Shown here: piece by piece, positions 26,502 through 35,450 of the stretch
How positions within the stretch are numbered: the first letter of the stretch is position 1
Layout: the number at the start of each line of letters is the position of its first letter
Assembly: GCF_900000175.1 (NCBI RefSeq)
Contig: NZ_CWGJ01000028.1
Location: 62,001-126,000 of the forward strand
Direction: 5' to 3'
Length of the DNA: 64,000 nucleotides
Source: Estrella lausannensis
Lineage (GTDB): Bacteria; Chlamydiota; Chlamydiia; Chlamydiales; Criblamydiaceae
The notes under the pieces: generated by a model
What the model was told of the DNA's origin: nothing
The model's input: only the letters and a program-made list of their open reading frames with translations
The model's database searches: none
Position numbers and translations under genes: made by a program

Positions 26502-27548
26502 TCAATCACTGTCAGGATGGATTTCACCGTTTTCAGAAAGTAAAATGGCGATAGGCCTCGTCTTCTCAAAATGAGAGAGGATGATATTGACGATGACCAT
26601 GATCGGGATTCCGAGGAAAAGCCCGACGATACCCCAGAGGTAGCCCCAAACAGCAAGGGACAGGAGGATGACGACAGGGCTTAGGTTGACAGACCTGCCG
26701 ATAAGTTTGGGCTCTATGATATTTCCTTCAATAAACTGAATCGCGATGAGCGAGGTGGATATGAAGATGAATGGCATCCAAGTATCGAATTGAATGAGGG
26801 TTAAAAAGCAAGGCAGCAGCGTTGCGAAGATGGCTCCGATGGTGGGAATATAGTTTAGCAGAAAAAGAACCAAAGCCCAGAATGCGGGAAAGTGCAGGCC
26901 GATGGCGCTAAAGAGGATGTAGGCAATCAATGCGACCGCCAGACTGAGAACTGTCTTTAAGATCAGATAGGACTGGATATCCCTGGAGATGGTCCTGATG
27001 ATCTTCTTTGCTTTCGCGAGCTGCTTTACGTCTGGAAAAAGAGCCTCTAATTTTTGATCGAAGGAACGCCATTCCAGCATGAGAAAAAGCACATAGAGAA
27101 AAATGATCCCGAGATAACTGATCAGGAAAGTGACGCTTTGGGCGACAGATGCCGCGATGCTGATCAGGCTGAAGCGGCTTAGGAAATCTTTTTTGAATGA
27201 AGAAATATCGAACGGCAAGATATCGAGCAGATTGTTGAATAAGCGCCCCAGCTTTTCCTGATAACGTGGAAGTTCCCGGCCTACGTCGGAGACATTGGAG
27301 GAGACCAGTTCGTAAATGAAGAGAGAGACGATAAAAATAAAGCCGAGCGAAAGAAGAAGCGCTGCCGGATAGGGCAGCCTTTTTTTTCCGAAGGTGGGTT
27401 TTTGGAACAGGGCGGATAAGGTAATGAGCAGGTACCAGATTGCTACGGAAATTACAAAAGGAATCAGCAGATCTTTCCCTATGTAAAGTCCATAGGCTAT
27501 GAGGTAAAAGAGGGCGACTCCGGCGAATATGGATATTGTGCTGCTCAT
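26502..27548 (-). CDS. AI-2E/PerM-family membrane protein
   Basis: A 348-aa integral membrane protein with about eight helices in the pattern of the AI-2 exporter-like (UPF0118/PerM) family: two N-terminal helices, a periplasmic amphipathic domain (VSSNVSDVGRELPRYQEKLG), then the conserved NYIPTIGAIFATLLPC and IEGNIIEPKLIGRSVNLSPV blocks. Members are linked to quorum-signal export or Na+/H+ antiport; the substrate here cannot be inferred. Confidence 0.9.
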   Translation of the reverse strand: MSSTISIFAGVALFYLIAYGLYIGKDLLIPFVISVAIWYLLITLSALFQKPTFGKKRLPYPAALLLSLGFIFIVSLFIYELVSSNVSDVGRELPRYQEKLGRLFNNLLDILPFDISSFKKDFLSRFSLISIAASVAQSVTFLISYLGIIFLYVLFLMLEWRSFDQKLEALFPDVKQLAKAKKIIRTISRDIQSYLILKTVLSLAVALIAYILFSAIGLHFPAFWALVLFLLNYIPTIGAIFATLLPCFLTLIQFDTWMPFIFISTSLIAIQFIEGNIIEPKLIGRSVNLSPVVILLSLAVWGYLWGIVGLFLGIPIMVIVNIILSHFEKTRPIAILLSENGEIHPDSD

Positions 27549-27572
27549 AAGAAAAGGGGGTTTGTACTGATT

Positions 27573-27640
27573 TGAGGCTATCGAAAAACTTAAATTAGTA
27601 CGCTTTGCTGCTGAATTTGGCTATAGACTCCGAAAATCAA
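27573..27640. repeat. Second dispersed repeat family, copy
   Basis: Contains GCTTTGCTGCTGAATTTG followed by CTATAGACTCCGAAAATC. It resembles the sequences at 18158 and 35096, with a decayed TATACCG-like junction. Confidence 0.45.
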
Positions 27641-27724
27641 ATCGCACGACTGTAGGTTGTAGATAGTCTCATACATAACTTTAAAAGGGTTGCATCCTCT
27701 CTCAAAGCTGCAACCCGGTACCGA

Positions 27725-28258
27725 TCAATGGCTCTTAAGTGCTCCATAAATCATTGCGAGCAAGGCAACGCCTGACATGAGCAGGTTGACGCCGACCAAA
27801 GTGCCTATGGCCCAAACGGAACTGTTCGGCAAGCCAAAATAGATAAGGCTGCCGATGAGGAAGGAAAGGATGCCTGAGAGTAAGAACCAGCCCCTGGGAC
27901 GAACGTCTTTTGACTGAAAGAATAGCCATATTTTAGAGGTCCCATCGAAGAAAAAGAAAATAGCCAAGAGTATTGTGAGTGCGATGATTCCCTGGATTGG
28001 TTTGGATAAGAGATAGATTCCGCAAAAAATAGAGAGGAGGGAGACTAAGATATTTAACCAAAAGCCCGCTGTTTCCATCCCTTGCTTGAGGGAGCGCACG
28101 CCCTGAACGACTCCGCCCACAAGGAACAGACATCCGATCAGCAACTCGAAGCTGATTGTGAAAATAAAAGGTGCCACGATAGCTGCAAGGCCTAGGAAAA
28201 TAAAAAGAATTGCTTCCAGGGTGTAGAGAAATTTCCACTTCCTTAATGTTTCGATCAT
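27725..28258 (-). CDS. HdeD-family (DUF308) membrane protein
   Basis: A 177-aa protein with six predicted membrane helices in three pairs, as in HdeD/DUF308 proteins. Typical features are FLGLAAIVAPFIFTISFE, a glycine-rich second helix pair (LLIGCLFLVGGVVQGVRSL) and RPRGWFLLSGILSFLIGSLI. HdeD of E. coli is linked to acid resistance; that role is only by family. The start ATG has an AAGGAG eight bases upstream. Confidence 0.88.
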   Translation of the reverse strand: MIETLRKWKFLYTLEAILFIFLGLAAIVAPFIFTISFELLIGCLFLVGGVVQGVRSLKQGMETAGFWLNILVSLLSIFCGIYLLSKPIQGIIALTILLAIFFFFDGTSKIWLFFQSKDVRPRGWFLLSGILSFLIGSLIYFGLPNSSVWAIGTLVGVNLLMSGVALLAMIYGALKSH

Positions 28259-28472
28259 AGAATATCTCCTTCTTGAATCTAAGACCTTCTTAGTTGAGTT
28301 TTATTAAATTTGTAAAGATAAATTTTACATTGATTAGGAGCGTTTTCCCCGTTGAATGGAGGGAGAGCGTTGTCCCCAGTGCCTAGCCCACCGGTCATGG
28401 GGATTTTCTTCAAATCCTGATTGATTCACCCACGGCACCTTGATCGTCCGATCATTTTTTATCCAAGAGATT

Positions 28473-28511
28473 GCCCACAAACTCAAAACATCCTGATTTA
28501 AGTTTGTGGGC
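28473..28511. repeat. 11-bp perfect inverted repeat (hairpin)
   Basis: GCCCACAAACT and AGTTTGTGGGC around a 17-base spacer. The same stem sequence forms the terminator hairpin at 37791. There is no T-run here, so its function is open. Confidence 0.55.
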
Positions 28512-28715
28512 GGTCTCTGCGCAGTTCTGGAAATGGAACGAAATTATATTGAGATAGTCGTGGAATATATATTAACTGATTTAATCCCAGGAAGGCTACA
28601 GGGGGCTATTTAAGGGCGTAGTTGGATTTTTAAAAGAGTGTTGTGCAAAAAGATCGATTCGTTTAGTTAGAGATTAAAGTGCATTATTTGGGCTTTCCTG
28701 AAGCCCTGTGCAGCT

Positions 28716-28788
28716 TATACCGAAAGTGTCTCAATCGTGGGGAGCTTTCTCTTAGCCAAAAACCAAATTTTGAGACACTTTCGGCATA
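28716..28788. repeat. Palindromic repeat, short form
   Basis: A 73-bp copy, TATACCGAAAGTGTCTCA to TGAGACACTTTCGGCATA, closely matching the copy at 18220. Confidence 0.85.
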
Positions 28789-29081
28789 ATTGATGGAACA
28801 GTTTCAAACAAAAGTGCCAACAAAACCGTCATCATCGTCAGATGATGTTAATGATTCAGTTGAACGGACAATAGCCGGCTTCGGTGTGAACCGCACATCT
28901 TGTCTGTCGCGGCAGACGGGTATAGCCGCTTTTGGAAGGGAATAGTTTCGTTCCAATTGAATTTTCACTATTGCCTCAAAACAGCTTTGATTTTAAGGGT
29001 TCTAAAGGCCGCGGGAGGCTTTTTAGGAGCGATCCTTGAATTTTTTGTACGGAAGCATAAGCGATCAATGGAGGGGTTATC

Positions 29082-32000
29082 ATGCAGTTAGTTACGTTTA
29101 CACCAGATTCTAAACGCAGCGCCAGCTCAAGGGGAGTGTTGCTGCCCCAAAGCAAAAGAACCCACCAGTCAGCGGGGTTTAATGCAGAAGAACTGCTTAT
29201 ACCACGCCTGTTTGTGAAGGTTCACTTCGATCCGGACTACACGAGAGGAGTTTCTTCAGCCCGTGTCTCTCCAGCTCTTTTCAAAGAGCTCTTTTCCAGC
29301 CAGGATACAGAAGTGAAATATATCAAAATCGCCAATACGGTTTGTCAGTGTTTCATGGACGTTTGCATGCAGCAGCCGAGAACGATCGATCTGGACCAGC
29401 TCACCTTCGATGAGATTAACGAAGAACTGTACAAAGAGGGGACCGCCGCCTCTTCGTGGATCACTCCCTTTAAGCCAGACAGGGAGAGTGCAGCCCTCCT
29501 CTCAAAAGTCAAACTGAAGATTTTTCCTTGGGGAGAGCTGAATGGTGTGGGAGGAAAAAATGAGAAGAAGTCGATACTTTCCTCGGCCATCGAAGCGGAG
29601 ATTCGTTTCAAAATGAATGCTCAGGTGCTGCGTCTGGGGCAGAAGTTTTTTGTAAACCACTCTGTTTTGGGTCCTCTCTCCGTTGTTGTGGAGAATTGGG
29701 ATATGGATGGCGTCAGCAAAAGCGATTCGGCGTTGTTCACCAAATTGCCCTATCATGGCCTCTTTAATCAGGATACGAAGTTGAATTTGGTTTCTGGAGA
29801 TAGCTACCGACTTGTTTTAGTCGATGAGCTGCCTGCTGAAAAAATTCTTAAATTCAGTTTCACGATCACAAAGATCATCGATATTTCCGCAAGGGAGTTC
29901 AGTTCGTCAAGACCGATCGCCTCTCCGGATGCCTGGAAAAAAGGTGCAAAGCCTCTTCCGCTGATGCTCCCCCTGGCAGATATTGCCGGTTCCCTGAGGC
30001 AAAGGCTCACCAATAACTTGATTCTTCCTGAGCATGAAGAGACAATCCAGATTGACAGCGACTGGAAGTATGCCATTTCCTTAACGAAAGTTATTGTGAG
30101 AGGGGATGACACAATCGGTGATGAAATCGACGAGGCCGAAGAGAATCTGAAGGCTTTTCGCCTGACAGAAGATCACGCGATTTTAGTCGCTCCGAACAAG
30201 AACGTCATTCTGACGACGACAGCCGGGGATGCTGCCGAGGCGAAAGAGGCGACATTCGAGCTCATTGACAAAGATCACAGCAGGGCTCTTAAGGAAAATG
30301 AGCTGAATTGGATCAGCAAGGAAGATCTAGCCGACAGAATCCGCAGCAGCCGCGAACTCCTTGCCGTCGGAGGGAAACTTGTCATTGAAGGGTCAGGCGG
30401 CAAATTTTTGCTGGAGCTTAAAAAAGTGAGCGGCGACAGACTCTCAGAGAGCGAAAATGCCAACATCAAAGATCTCTGGGAATTTAGTTCCAAGACAGCC
30501 ATCACAGTCTATTCCAATCCGAAAGTGGATGTGGCTGTGGTTGATTTCAAAGAGCCGCTTCCGATTCTCCAGGCGAAAGTCAAGGTTTCCACCCCTTCCG
30601 TTTCCGTCTCTGCCCTAGCCAGAATGCTCGGGATCGAAGAGGAAGGCGGGGCAAAAGTGGTGATTGCCTTTGACGAATTGGAGAAACTGTTTAAAGAAGC
30701 TGTGCCTAAGAGCGGTCACCTCTTTAACCAGCAGACTCTCTCTACGCTGACCGGGAAAGGCCAGACCGTCAAATTTCAACTATCCGATATTACGACCAGG
30801 GAGAAGAAGCCGCAGGGAACCCTTGATTTAGTCTACAGCATAGTTCCTGAGACGAAGATTGTTTTTGAAGCGGAGAGGGGGGGCGAGCTTGTGATCGCCA
30901 CGAAGCCCAAAGACATCAGCACAGAGGATGTATCGACCAAGTTGATAGAGCTGGGGATAGGAGGCCTCTCGGATCAGTTTAAAGACATTGTAACAAAAAT
31001 CATTTTGTCGAGGAGCACCTATGCCGAACATACCAAAGCGCTTGGCCAGTCTCCGCCAAGAGGCCTTCTCCTCTACGGACAACCAGGTACCGGAAAGACT
31101 ATTCTTGCAAGGAAGTTGGGTGAGCTTTTGGGAGTCACAAAAGAGCGCATCCATCTCTATACGGGATCGCAAGTGTGGTCTAAGTGGCTTGGCGATTCCG
31201 AGAAGAAAGTGCGGGAGATGTTTGCCGATGCCAGGGACGATCAAAAAAAATTCGGCAAAGACAGCCCGCTCCATCTACTCATCATCGATGAGATCGATGC
31301 CTTCTTAAGAGACCGCTCCAATGCACAGCAGCGGTATGAAACATCGGTGCTCAACACCTTCCTTGCCGAACTCGACGGTATCTCAAGCGAGGGAGAAGAG
31401 TCTTTGGACAATATCGTTGTGGTCGGCTTGACTAACTATCCCGACAAAATCGATGAAGCGGTGCTGCGGCCGGGTCGCCTCGGAACCAAGATTCACATTG
31501 GCATCCCAGATGGCAACGGAAGAAAGGAGATTTTCGGCATCCACCTGAAATCGCTCAGCGAGAAGGGTTTTCTTAGCGAAGATGTTAGTTTGGATGAGCT
31601 GGCAAAGATGACAGTTGGAAGGACGGGTGCTTTCATTGAAGGCATGGTCTCTCATGCAACAGGATATTCGCTCCGCAGGCTTTTTGATGCAGAGGTCGCT
31701 GTGTCGGATATAGCGAACCACCCGGCAGCCAAGGTTACCCTGGAGGACTTCAAATCAGCCTACCAGGATGTAATCCACAAGGATAAAAAGACGGAGGCAA
31801 ATCAGTTCTCGCCGCGAACGGAGCTTGTCACCGGATCGATAGCGAGTGACCTGCAGGCGCTCGGTCTTGGAGGGCTCGGCAATGAGGTGCTGGAGTTTCT
31901 GCTGGATCTTAAAATTTCAAGCTACTACAGCAACTACCTTTCGTCGATAAAGCACACCTCCTCCCGCGGTGCTCTTCTCTACGGGCCTTCCGGCGTTGGT

Positions 32001-32705
32001 AAAACATCTCTTGCCAAAGCGATCAAAAAGTTGTTTTGTTTAGATGGTCCAAGGTTCCAGTATTACAATGCTTCTCAGCTGTGGCCCCTCCAGGGAAACC
32101 ATCTAAAAGAACGCATTGAAATGATTCTTAAGCCTGCGCAGGATGCTGCCAAGGACTTAAAGGACGAAGCTCCGCTGCATGTGGTCGTGATCGATGGGAT
32201 CGACTCGATATACATCAATAAGAAAGAAACCGACTTGCCGGACTCATCGGTATTGAACCAGTTTCTGACAGAACTGGATCCATTTTTTGAAGGCAATGAG
32301 TGCAAAAATTTGCTTGTGATCGGTATTGCGCATCGCAACTTTGAGCTCTCTGACGCCATCCTGCGCAATGGACGCTTCGGCAGGCATATCCTGATGAAGC
32401 CGCCGACTGCCAGAGGAAGGATGGAGATATTCAAGATATACCTTGAAAGCTATATCTTGAACTCCAGGATAAGCAAGGATTTCGATTTAGAAGAGCTTGT
32501 CAAGATGACGGATGGCACGAGTGGAGCTTATATCCAAGGGCTTATCAGTCAGGCGGTCCTTTTCAGCATGAGGAGGGCAGCTTCCAAGGGTGTGATGCCG
32601 CATGAGCTTGGCACTTCACAATTGGCTCTTCTTACGATGGATGATTTTCATCAGGCCAGGGAAGTTATGGTTCAAGACGATAAGTGGAAACACTTTTATG
32701 TGTAG
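29082..32705 (+). CDS. NSF/Sec18-like tandem AAA+ ATPase
   Basis: A 1207-aa protein with two C-terminal AAA+ modules. D1 has Walker A GQPGTGKT (Lys672), Walker B LLIIDEID (Asp736, Glu737), and NYPDKIDEAVLRPGRLGTKI with arginine fingers. D2 has Walker A GPSGVGKT (Lys974) but Walker B VVVIDGID, the catalytic Glu replaced by Gly1039. The D1 approach, LGIGGLSDQFKDIVTK, and the run EKKVREMFADARDDQKKFG match eukaryotic NSF (Sec18) much better than bacterial FtsH or p97-like proteins. Upstream, AQVLRLGQKFFVNHSVLGPL resembles part of the NSF N domain. The N-terminal region is about 650 aa, far longer than the 200 aa in NSF, with further beta-rich segments. NSF disassembles SNARE complexes with alpha-SNAP. 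Action on host SNAREs is inference; I see no signal peptide. The start ATG 29082 follows a weak GGAGGGG. Confidence 0.9.
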   Translation: MQLVTFTPDSKRSASSRGVLLPQSKRTHQSAGFNAEELLIPRLFVKVHFDPDYTRGVSSARVSPALFKELFSSQDTEVKYIKIANTVCQCFMDVCMQQPRTIDLDQLTFDEINEELYKEGTAASSWITPFKPDRESAALLSKVKLKIFPWGELNGVGGKNEKKSILSSAIEAEIRFKMNAQVLRLGQKFFVNHSVLGPLSVVVENWDMDGVSKSDSALFTKLPYHGLFNQDTKLNLVSGDSYRLVLVDELPAEKILKFSFTITKIIDISAREFSSSRPIASPDAWKKGAKPLPLMLPLADIAGSLRQRLTNNLILPEHEETIQIDSDWKYAISLTKVIVRGDDTIGDEIDEAEENLKAFRLTEDHAILVAPNKNVILTTTAGDAAEAKEATFELIDKDHSRALKENELNWISKEDLADRIRSSRELLAVGGKLVIEGSGGKFLLELKKVSGDRLSESENANIKDLWEFSSKTAITVYSNPKVDVAVVDFKEPLPILQAKVKVSTPSVSVSALARMLGIEEEGGAKVVIAFDELEKLFKEAVPKSGHLFNQQTLSTLTGKGQTVKFQLSDITTREKKPQGTLDLVYSIVPETKIVFEAERGGELVIATKPKDISTEDVSTKLIELGIGGLSDQFKDIVTKIILSRSTYAEHTKALGQSPPRGLLLYGQPGTGKTILARKLGELLGVTKERIHLYTGSQVWSKWLGDSEKKVREMFADARDDQKKFGKDSPLHLLIIDEIDAFLRDRSNAQQRYETSVLNTFLAELDGISSEGEESLDNIVVVGLTNYPDKIDEAVLRPGRLGTKIHIGIPDGNGRKEIFGIHLKSLSEKGFLSEDVSLDELAKMTVGRTGAFIEGMVSHATGYSLRRLFDAEVAVSDIANHPAAKVTLEDFKSAYQDVIHKDKKTEANQFSPRTELVTGSIASDLQALGLGGLGNEVLEFLLDLKISSYYSNYLSSIKHTSSRGALLYGPSGVGKTSLAKAIKKLFCLDGPRFQYYNASQLWPLQGNHLKERIEMILKPAQDAAKDLKDEAPLHVVVIDGIDSIYINKKETDLPDSSVLNQFLTELDPFFEGNECKNLLVIGIAHRNFELSDAILRNGRFGRHILMKPPTARGRMEIFKIYLESYILNSRISKDFDLEELVKMTDGTSGAYIQGLISQAVLFSMRRAASKGVMPHELGTSQLALLTMDDFHQAREVMVQDDKWKHFYV

Positions 32706-32722
32706 ACAGTAAAATCTGCATT

Positions 32723-32755
32723 TAAGCCGCTTGGGAAAAGATTTCAGGCGGCTTA
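32723..32755. terminator. Hairpin between convergent genes
   Basis: TAAGCCGC (32723-32730) pairs with GCGGCTTA (32748-32755) and is followed on the plus strand by TCCTTT. It lies between the NSF-like gene and rtcB, overlapping the rtcB stop codon, and may serve the plus-strand gene. Confidence 0.45.
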
Positions 32756-34177
32756 TCCTTTCACTACAAGCGCGGGCTTGAGTTTTGCGACCATGTCGGC
32801 AAGACCGGCTTCCTGAACTGCCAAAACCACTTCATCGACATTCTTGTAGGCATCAGGCATCTCTTCGAGAATCGTCTTCATTGAAGAGGCTTTGACGGAT
32901 ACCCCCTTAGATGACATGTACTGCAGTGGGTCTTTGCCTTTCCAGGCTTTTTCCGACTGGATACGGCTTCTGGCTCTGCCTGCCCCATGACAGCAGCTGC
33001 AGAATGTGGTGGGATTACCTTTGCCTACCAGAATATGGCTCGCCCTACCCATATCCCCGGGCACCAAAACGGGCTGTCCCGTTTGCCGGAAAAGGGGAGG
33101 AAGTTCGGGGTGACCTTTGCCGAACGCTCGGGTAGCCCCTTTTCTGTGGACACACACTTCTTTCAACTTTCCATCGATCAGGTGTTTCTCGAATTTTGCG
33201 ATATTATGGCAGACATCGTAAAGAAGTTTGATTTGGTGTTGTTCAATGCCAAGCGCTTCAAGGAAAGCCTCCCGGACTTCATGGAGGATCACCTGCCGGT
33301 TGCAGAAGGCAAAATTTGCGGCGGCGGCCATGGCGGCCAAGTAGTGTTTGCCCTCCGCGCTTTCTATGGGCGCGGCGACAAGCTGCCTATCTTTCAGCCC
33401 TTGAGCGAATCCCTTTTTTATATAAAGATCCAACGTGTCTTGGCAGATCTGGTGGCCGAATCCTCGTGATCCTGAATGAATGAGGATATAGGTGCTGCCT
33501 TTTTTAATATTCCATGCTTCCGCCACATCAGGCAGGTAGAGAGTGTCGACTGAACCGACTTCTACAAAATGATTACCTGAACCGATGCTGCCAAGCTGTC
33601 CCCTCCCGCGCTCTTTGGCCGTTTCCGAGACAGCTGCCATATCGGCGCCCTGGATCAGGCCGCGACTTTCTGTGTGCATCACGTCCTCTTCTAACCCATA
33701 CCCCTGGTTAATGGCGAAGAGCGCTCCCTCCTTTGCGATTCGTTTGTAGTCGCCATCAGACAATGTTTGCCGGCTCTGTCCCTTCCCCATCCCGGAGGGG
33801 ATATGTCTGAAGAGAGCGTCGAGAAGTCGCTGCCTCGCTCCTTGGCTGATGCTCTGGAAGGGGATATCAACAGTGGCCAGTCTGACGCCGCAGTTGATGT
33901 CGTACCCGACTCCTCCGGGACTTATCACCCCACTCCTCACGTCCATCGCCGCCACCCCGCCGATTGGGAAGCCATAGCCCCAGTGGATGTCGGGCATGGC
34001 GATGCTGTACCCTAAGATACCGGGCAGCTCGGCTACATTTTTTACCTGCTTAAGCGGTTCTTCCAGATCCATGTCGCGGATGAGTCCCTCTGTTGCAATG
34101 ACGAGGCCGGGAACTTGCATCTTTCCTTCTTTTGGAAGGAGGAAGGTCGCAGGATTGATTTTTTTTAAGTTAAACAT
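32753..34177 (-). CDS. rtcB: RNA-splicing ligase RtcB
   Basis: A 474-aa GTP/Mn-dependent RNA ligase that joins 2',3'-cyclic phosphate or 3'-phosphate ends to 5'-OH ends. Diagnostic motifs: AMPDIHWGYGFPIGG, GGVGYDINCGVR (metal-binding cysteine), GSGNHFVEVG, LIHSGSRGFGHQ, the histidine that takes GMP in CVHRKGATRAFGKGHP, and CSCCHGAGRARSR near the end. Length and motif order are complete. Its ATG overlaps the end of the upstream 2H phosphoesterase-archease gene by eight bases, so the two are one operon and probably one RNA-repair unit. Confidence 0.97.
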   Translation of the reverse strand: MFNLKKINPATFLLPKEGKMQVPGLVIATEGLIRDMDLEEPLKQVKNVAELPGILGYSIAMPDIHWGYGFPIGGVAAMDVRSGVISPGGVGYDINCGVRLATVDIPFQSISQGARQRLLDALFRHIPSGMGKGQSRQTLSDGDYKRIAKEGALFAINQGYGLEEDVMHTESRGLIQGADMAAVSETAKERGRGQLGSIGSGNHFVEVGSVDTLYLPDVAEAWNIKKGSTYILIHSGSRGFGHQICQDTLDLYIKKGFAQGLKDRQLVAAPIESAEGKHYLAAMAAAANFAFCNRQVILHEVREAFLEALGIEQHQIKLLYDVCHNIAKFEKHLIDGKLKEVCVHRKGATRAFGKGHPELPPLFRQTGQPVLVPGDMGRASHILVGKGNPTTFCSCCHGAGRARSRIQSEKAWKGKDPLQYMSSKGVSVKASSMKTILEEMPDAYKNVDEVVLAVQEAGLADMVAKLKPALVVKG

Positions 34178-34997
34178 CGACGATCATCTCCCATTCGAAA
34201 ACCCCATTTCCCAAGGTTTTTAACTCCCCATGATAGCTGACTGCTTTAAAAGGAGATCCTTCTTCAATATCCATACGTGAGACGGAGTGGTTAATACAGG
34301 CAATCAAATCATCCAACGATTCCACCTCCGACCATGGCGGCATATACCGAACTAGTGGAGGGTGCACCCCTGTTAGCGCCATGAACGCATGCAGGGTCAA
34401 AGATTGAATGGATTGACCTCTGATATAAAATGCCAGATCAGCCGTGTGGTTCATCTCTTGGGCAGGAGCGATTACCGGCCATGAGTGCAGGGGGGTGTAG
34501 GTAGATCCGCCAAGGCTCTCGTAGAGATGCAAGCTTCCCAGAGTGATGAATTGTTTAGTGAAGCCCTTTATCCACGATGAGCTATCAAAAGGGGCGCGGG
34601 CCAAGGTGACATGCGGCAGAAAGTGGCGACTCTTTTCCCGAGGGGTCACGAATCCTTCGGCGCAGAATAGAGAGAGAAGCGACTCCTGGTAGGCAAACAG
34701 TTGCTCTCTATTTTCGAGAAGCTCAAGCTCCCAGGAGAGACAGCGCGGTTTTTCTGGCGGCAAAAGAAGAGGGGCGGTAGCCAGAGCGCCCAATCCGACC
34801 GGCCAGGGCGGAGGGGGAGTCATGCCAACCAACTCTTTGAGGCGCTCCCCCTGGACCAATCCCAAAAAAACAAGTGTCGCATGCCTTCCATTTTCGGGAA
34901 TGATTCTGCCGTTTGGCATTTTGGCTGGCCATGGGCCTGAGGTTTCAAGTCCGAGAAAGAGTCGTTTACCGGATGAAGGTTGATTTCCGCTAAGCAT
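34170..34997 (-). CDS. 2H phosphoesterase (LigT-like) fused to an archease domain
   Basis: A 275-aa two-domain protein. Residues about 10-175 are a 2H phosphoesterase with both HxT motifs, HATLVFLG (His39) and HVTLARAP (His129), as in 2'-5' RNA ligase/cyclic phosphodiesterase ThpR. Residues about 182-275 match archease: EMNHTADLAFYIRG at the start, KAVSYHGELK (residues 251-260) and the terminal IVDV with its metal-ligand aspartate. Archease activates RtcB, and the gene overlaps rtcB by eight bases, so a joint role in RNA end processing and ligation is strongly suggested. The start is ATG 34997 with AAGGA upstream; a longer frame to 35033 was not used. The archease part is shorter (about 94 aa) than free-standing archease (about 140 aa). 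Confidence 0.85.
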   Translation of the reverse strand: MLSGNQPSSGKRLFLGLETSGPWPAKMPNGRIIPENGRHATLVFLGLVQGERLKELVGMTPPPPWPVGLGALATAPLLLPPEKPRCLSWELELLENREQLFAYQESLLSLFCAEGFVTPREKSRHFLPHVTLARAPFDSSSWIKGFTKQFITLGSLHLYESLGGSTYTPLHSWPVIAPAQEMNHTADLAFYIRGQSIQSLTLHAFMALTGVHPPLVRYMPPWSEVESLDDLIACINHSVSRMDIEEGSPFKAVSYHGELKTLGNGVFEWEMIVDV

Positions 34998-35095
34998 CAG
35001 GAATTCCTTGATTATGAATAGTTCTTGCGGCAATCAGCCATGTTGAGCGAAAATTCGGCAGTGCATGCAGCTTTTTAAGCCCTTATCGGCACAAA

Positions 35096-35147
35096 CTTGG
35101 AGACTGCCCACCACCTGAAATCGTATGATTTGTCTGCTGAATTTGTC
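35096..35147. repeat. Second dispersed repeat family, copy
   Basis: GAGACTGCCCACCACCTG, then AAATCGTATGATTTGTCTG. It joins directly to a TATACCG repeat. The segment CTGAAATCGTATGATT recurs in reverse near 62190. Confidence 0.5.
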
Positions 35148-35261
35148 TATACCGAAAGTGTTTCAAAATTTGGTTTTTGGCAAAGAGAAAGCTCTCGCGA
35201 TTGAATGGTCGCAAGCCACCTAATATTAGAAATATGAGGCCTTTCAGATAATTTCGATATA
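35148..35261. repeat. Palindromic repeat, partial, reverse orientation
   Basis: Good left end (TATACCGAAAGTGTTTCA) and half the inner stem with the loop (CACCTAATATTAGAAATATG). The distal arm is mostly deleted and ends TTTCGATATA. Confidence 0.75.
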
Positions 35262-35385
35262 ACTGGCGGTACAAACCGGGTGTTTTCGCTCTTAAAATAT
35301 TGTACTAAATGTCATTTAAAAACTGATTTGAAGATCGGAGTTTAAAGAAGAGATTTTAAAAACCCCTGGGGAGATACTATTTTTA

Positions 35386-35414
35386 TTGTCATGATAGTAA
35401 CTATCTGATATAAT
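35386..35414 (+). promoter_or_regulatory. Sigma-70-type promoter of the first USP-like gene
   Basis: TTGTCA (35386-35391), a 17-base spacer containing the near-palindrome TGATAGTAACTATC, and TATAAT (35409-35414), 36 bases before the ATG. It is the best promoter match that I found in the window. The palindromic spacer could also be an operator. Confidence 0.65.
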
Positions 35415-35450
35415 TCGCTCTAATTTTATATAGTTGTAGGTAATAATCTT

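Larger units (their letters stand above)
28259..29081. other. Long intergenic region with hairpins and a repeat
   Basis: About 820 bases without a gene that I can support. It holds an 11-bp perfect inverted repeat (GCCCACAAACT at 28473-28483 with AGTTTGTGGGC at 28501-28511) and the short-form repeat at 28716-28788. A 63-codon open frame at 28900-29091 has no family or ribosome-binding site. The last 250 bases would form a long leader for the NSF-like gene. Confidence 0.5.
34998..35450. other. Divergent intergenic region with repeats and a promoter
   Basis: About 450 bases holding the second-family repeat (35096-35147), a partial TATACCG repeat (35148-35261) and, near its right end, a strong promoter for the first USP-like gene. 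No gene is visible. Confidence 0.6.

Noticed and set aside
28400-28460. Possible tRNA suggested by TTCAAATCC
   Set aside because: The T-loop-like sequence has no pairing stems and no acceptor stem or CCA end.
28900-29091. 63-codon open frame upstream of the NSF-like gene
   Set aside because: No Shine-Dalgarno, no family, and it overlaps the NSF-like start.
35392-35408. Palindromic promoter spacer as a proven operator
   Set aside because: TGATAGTAACTATC is palindromic, but a single site without a known regulator cannot be called an operator.
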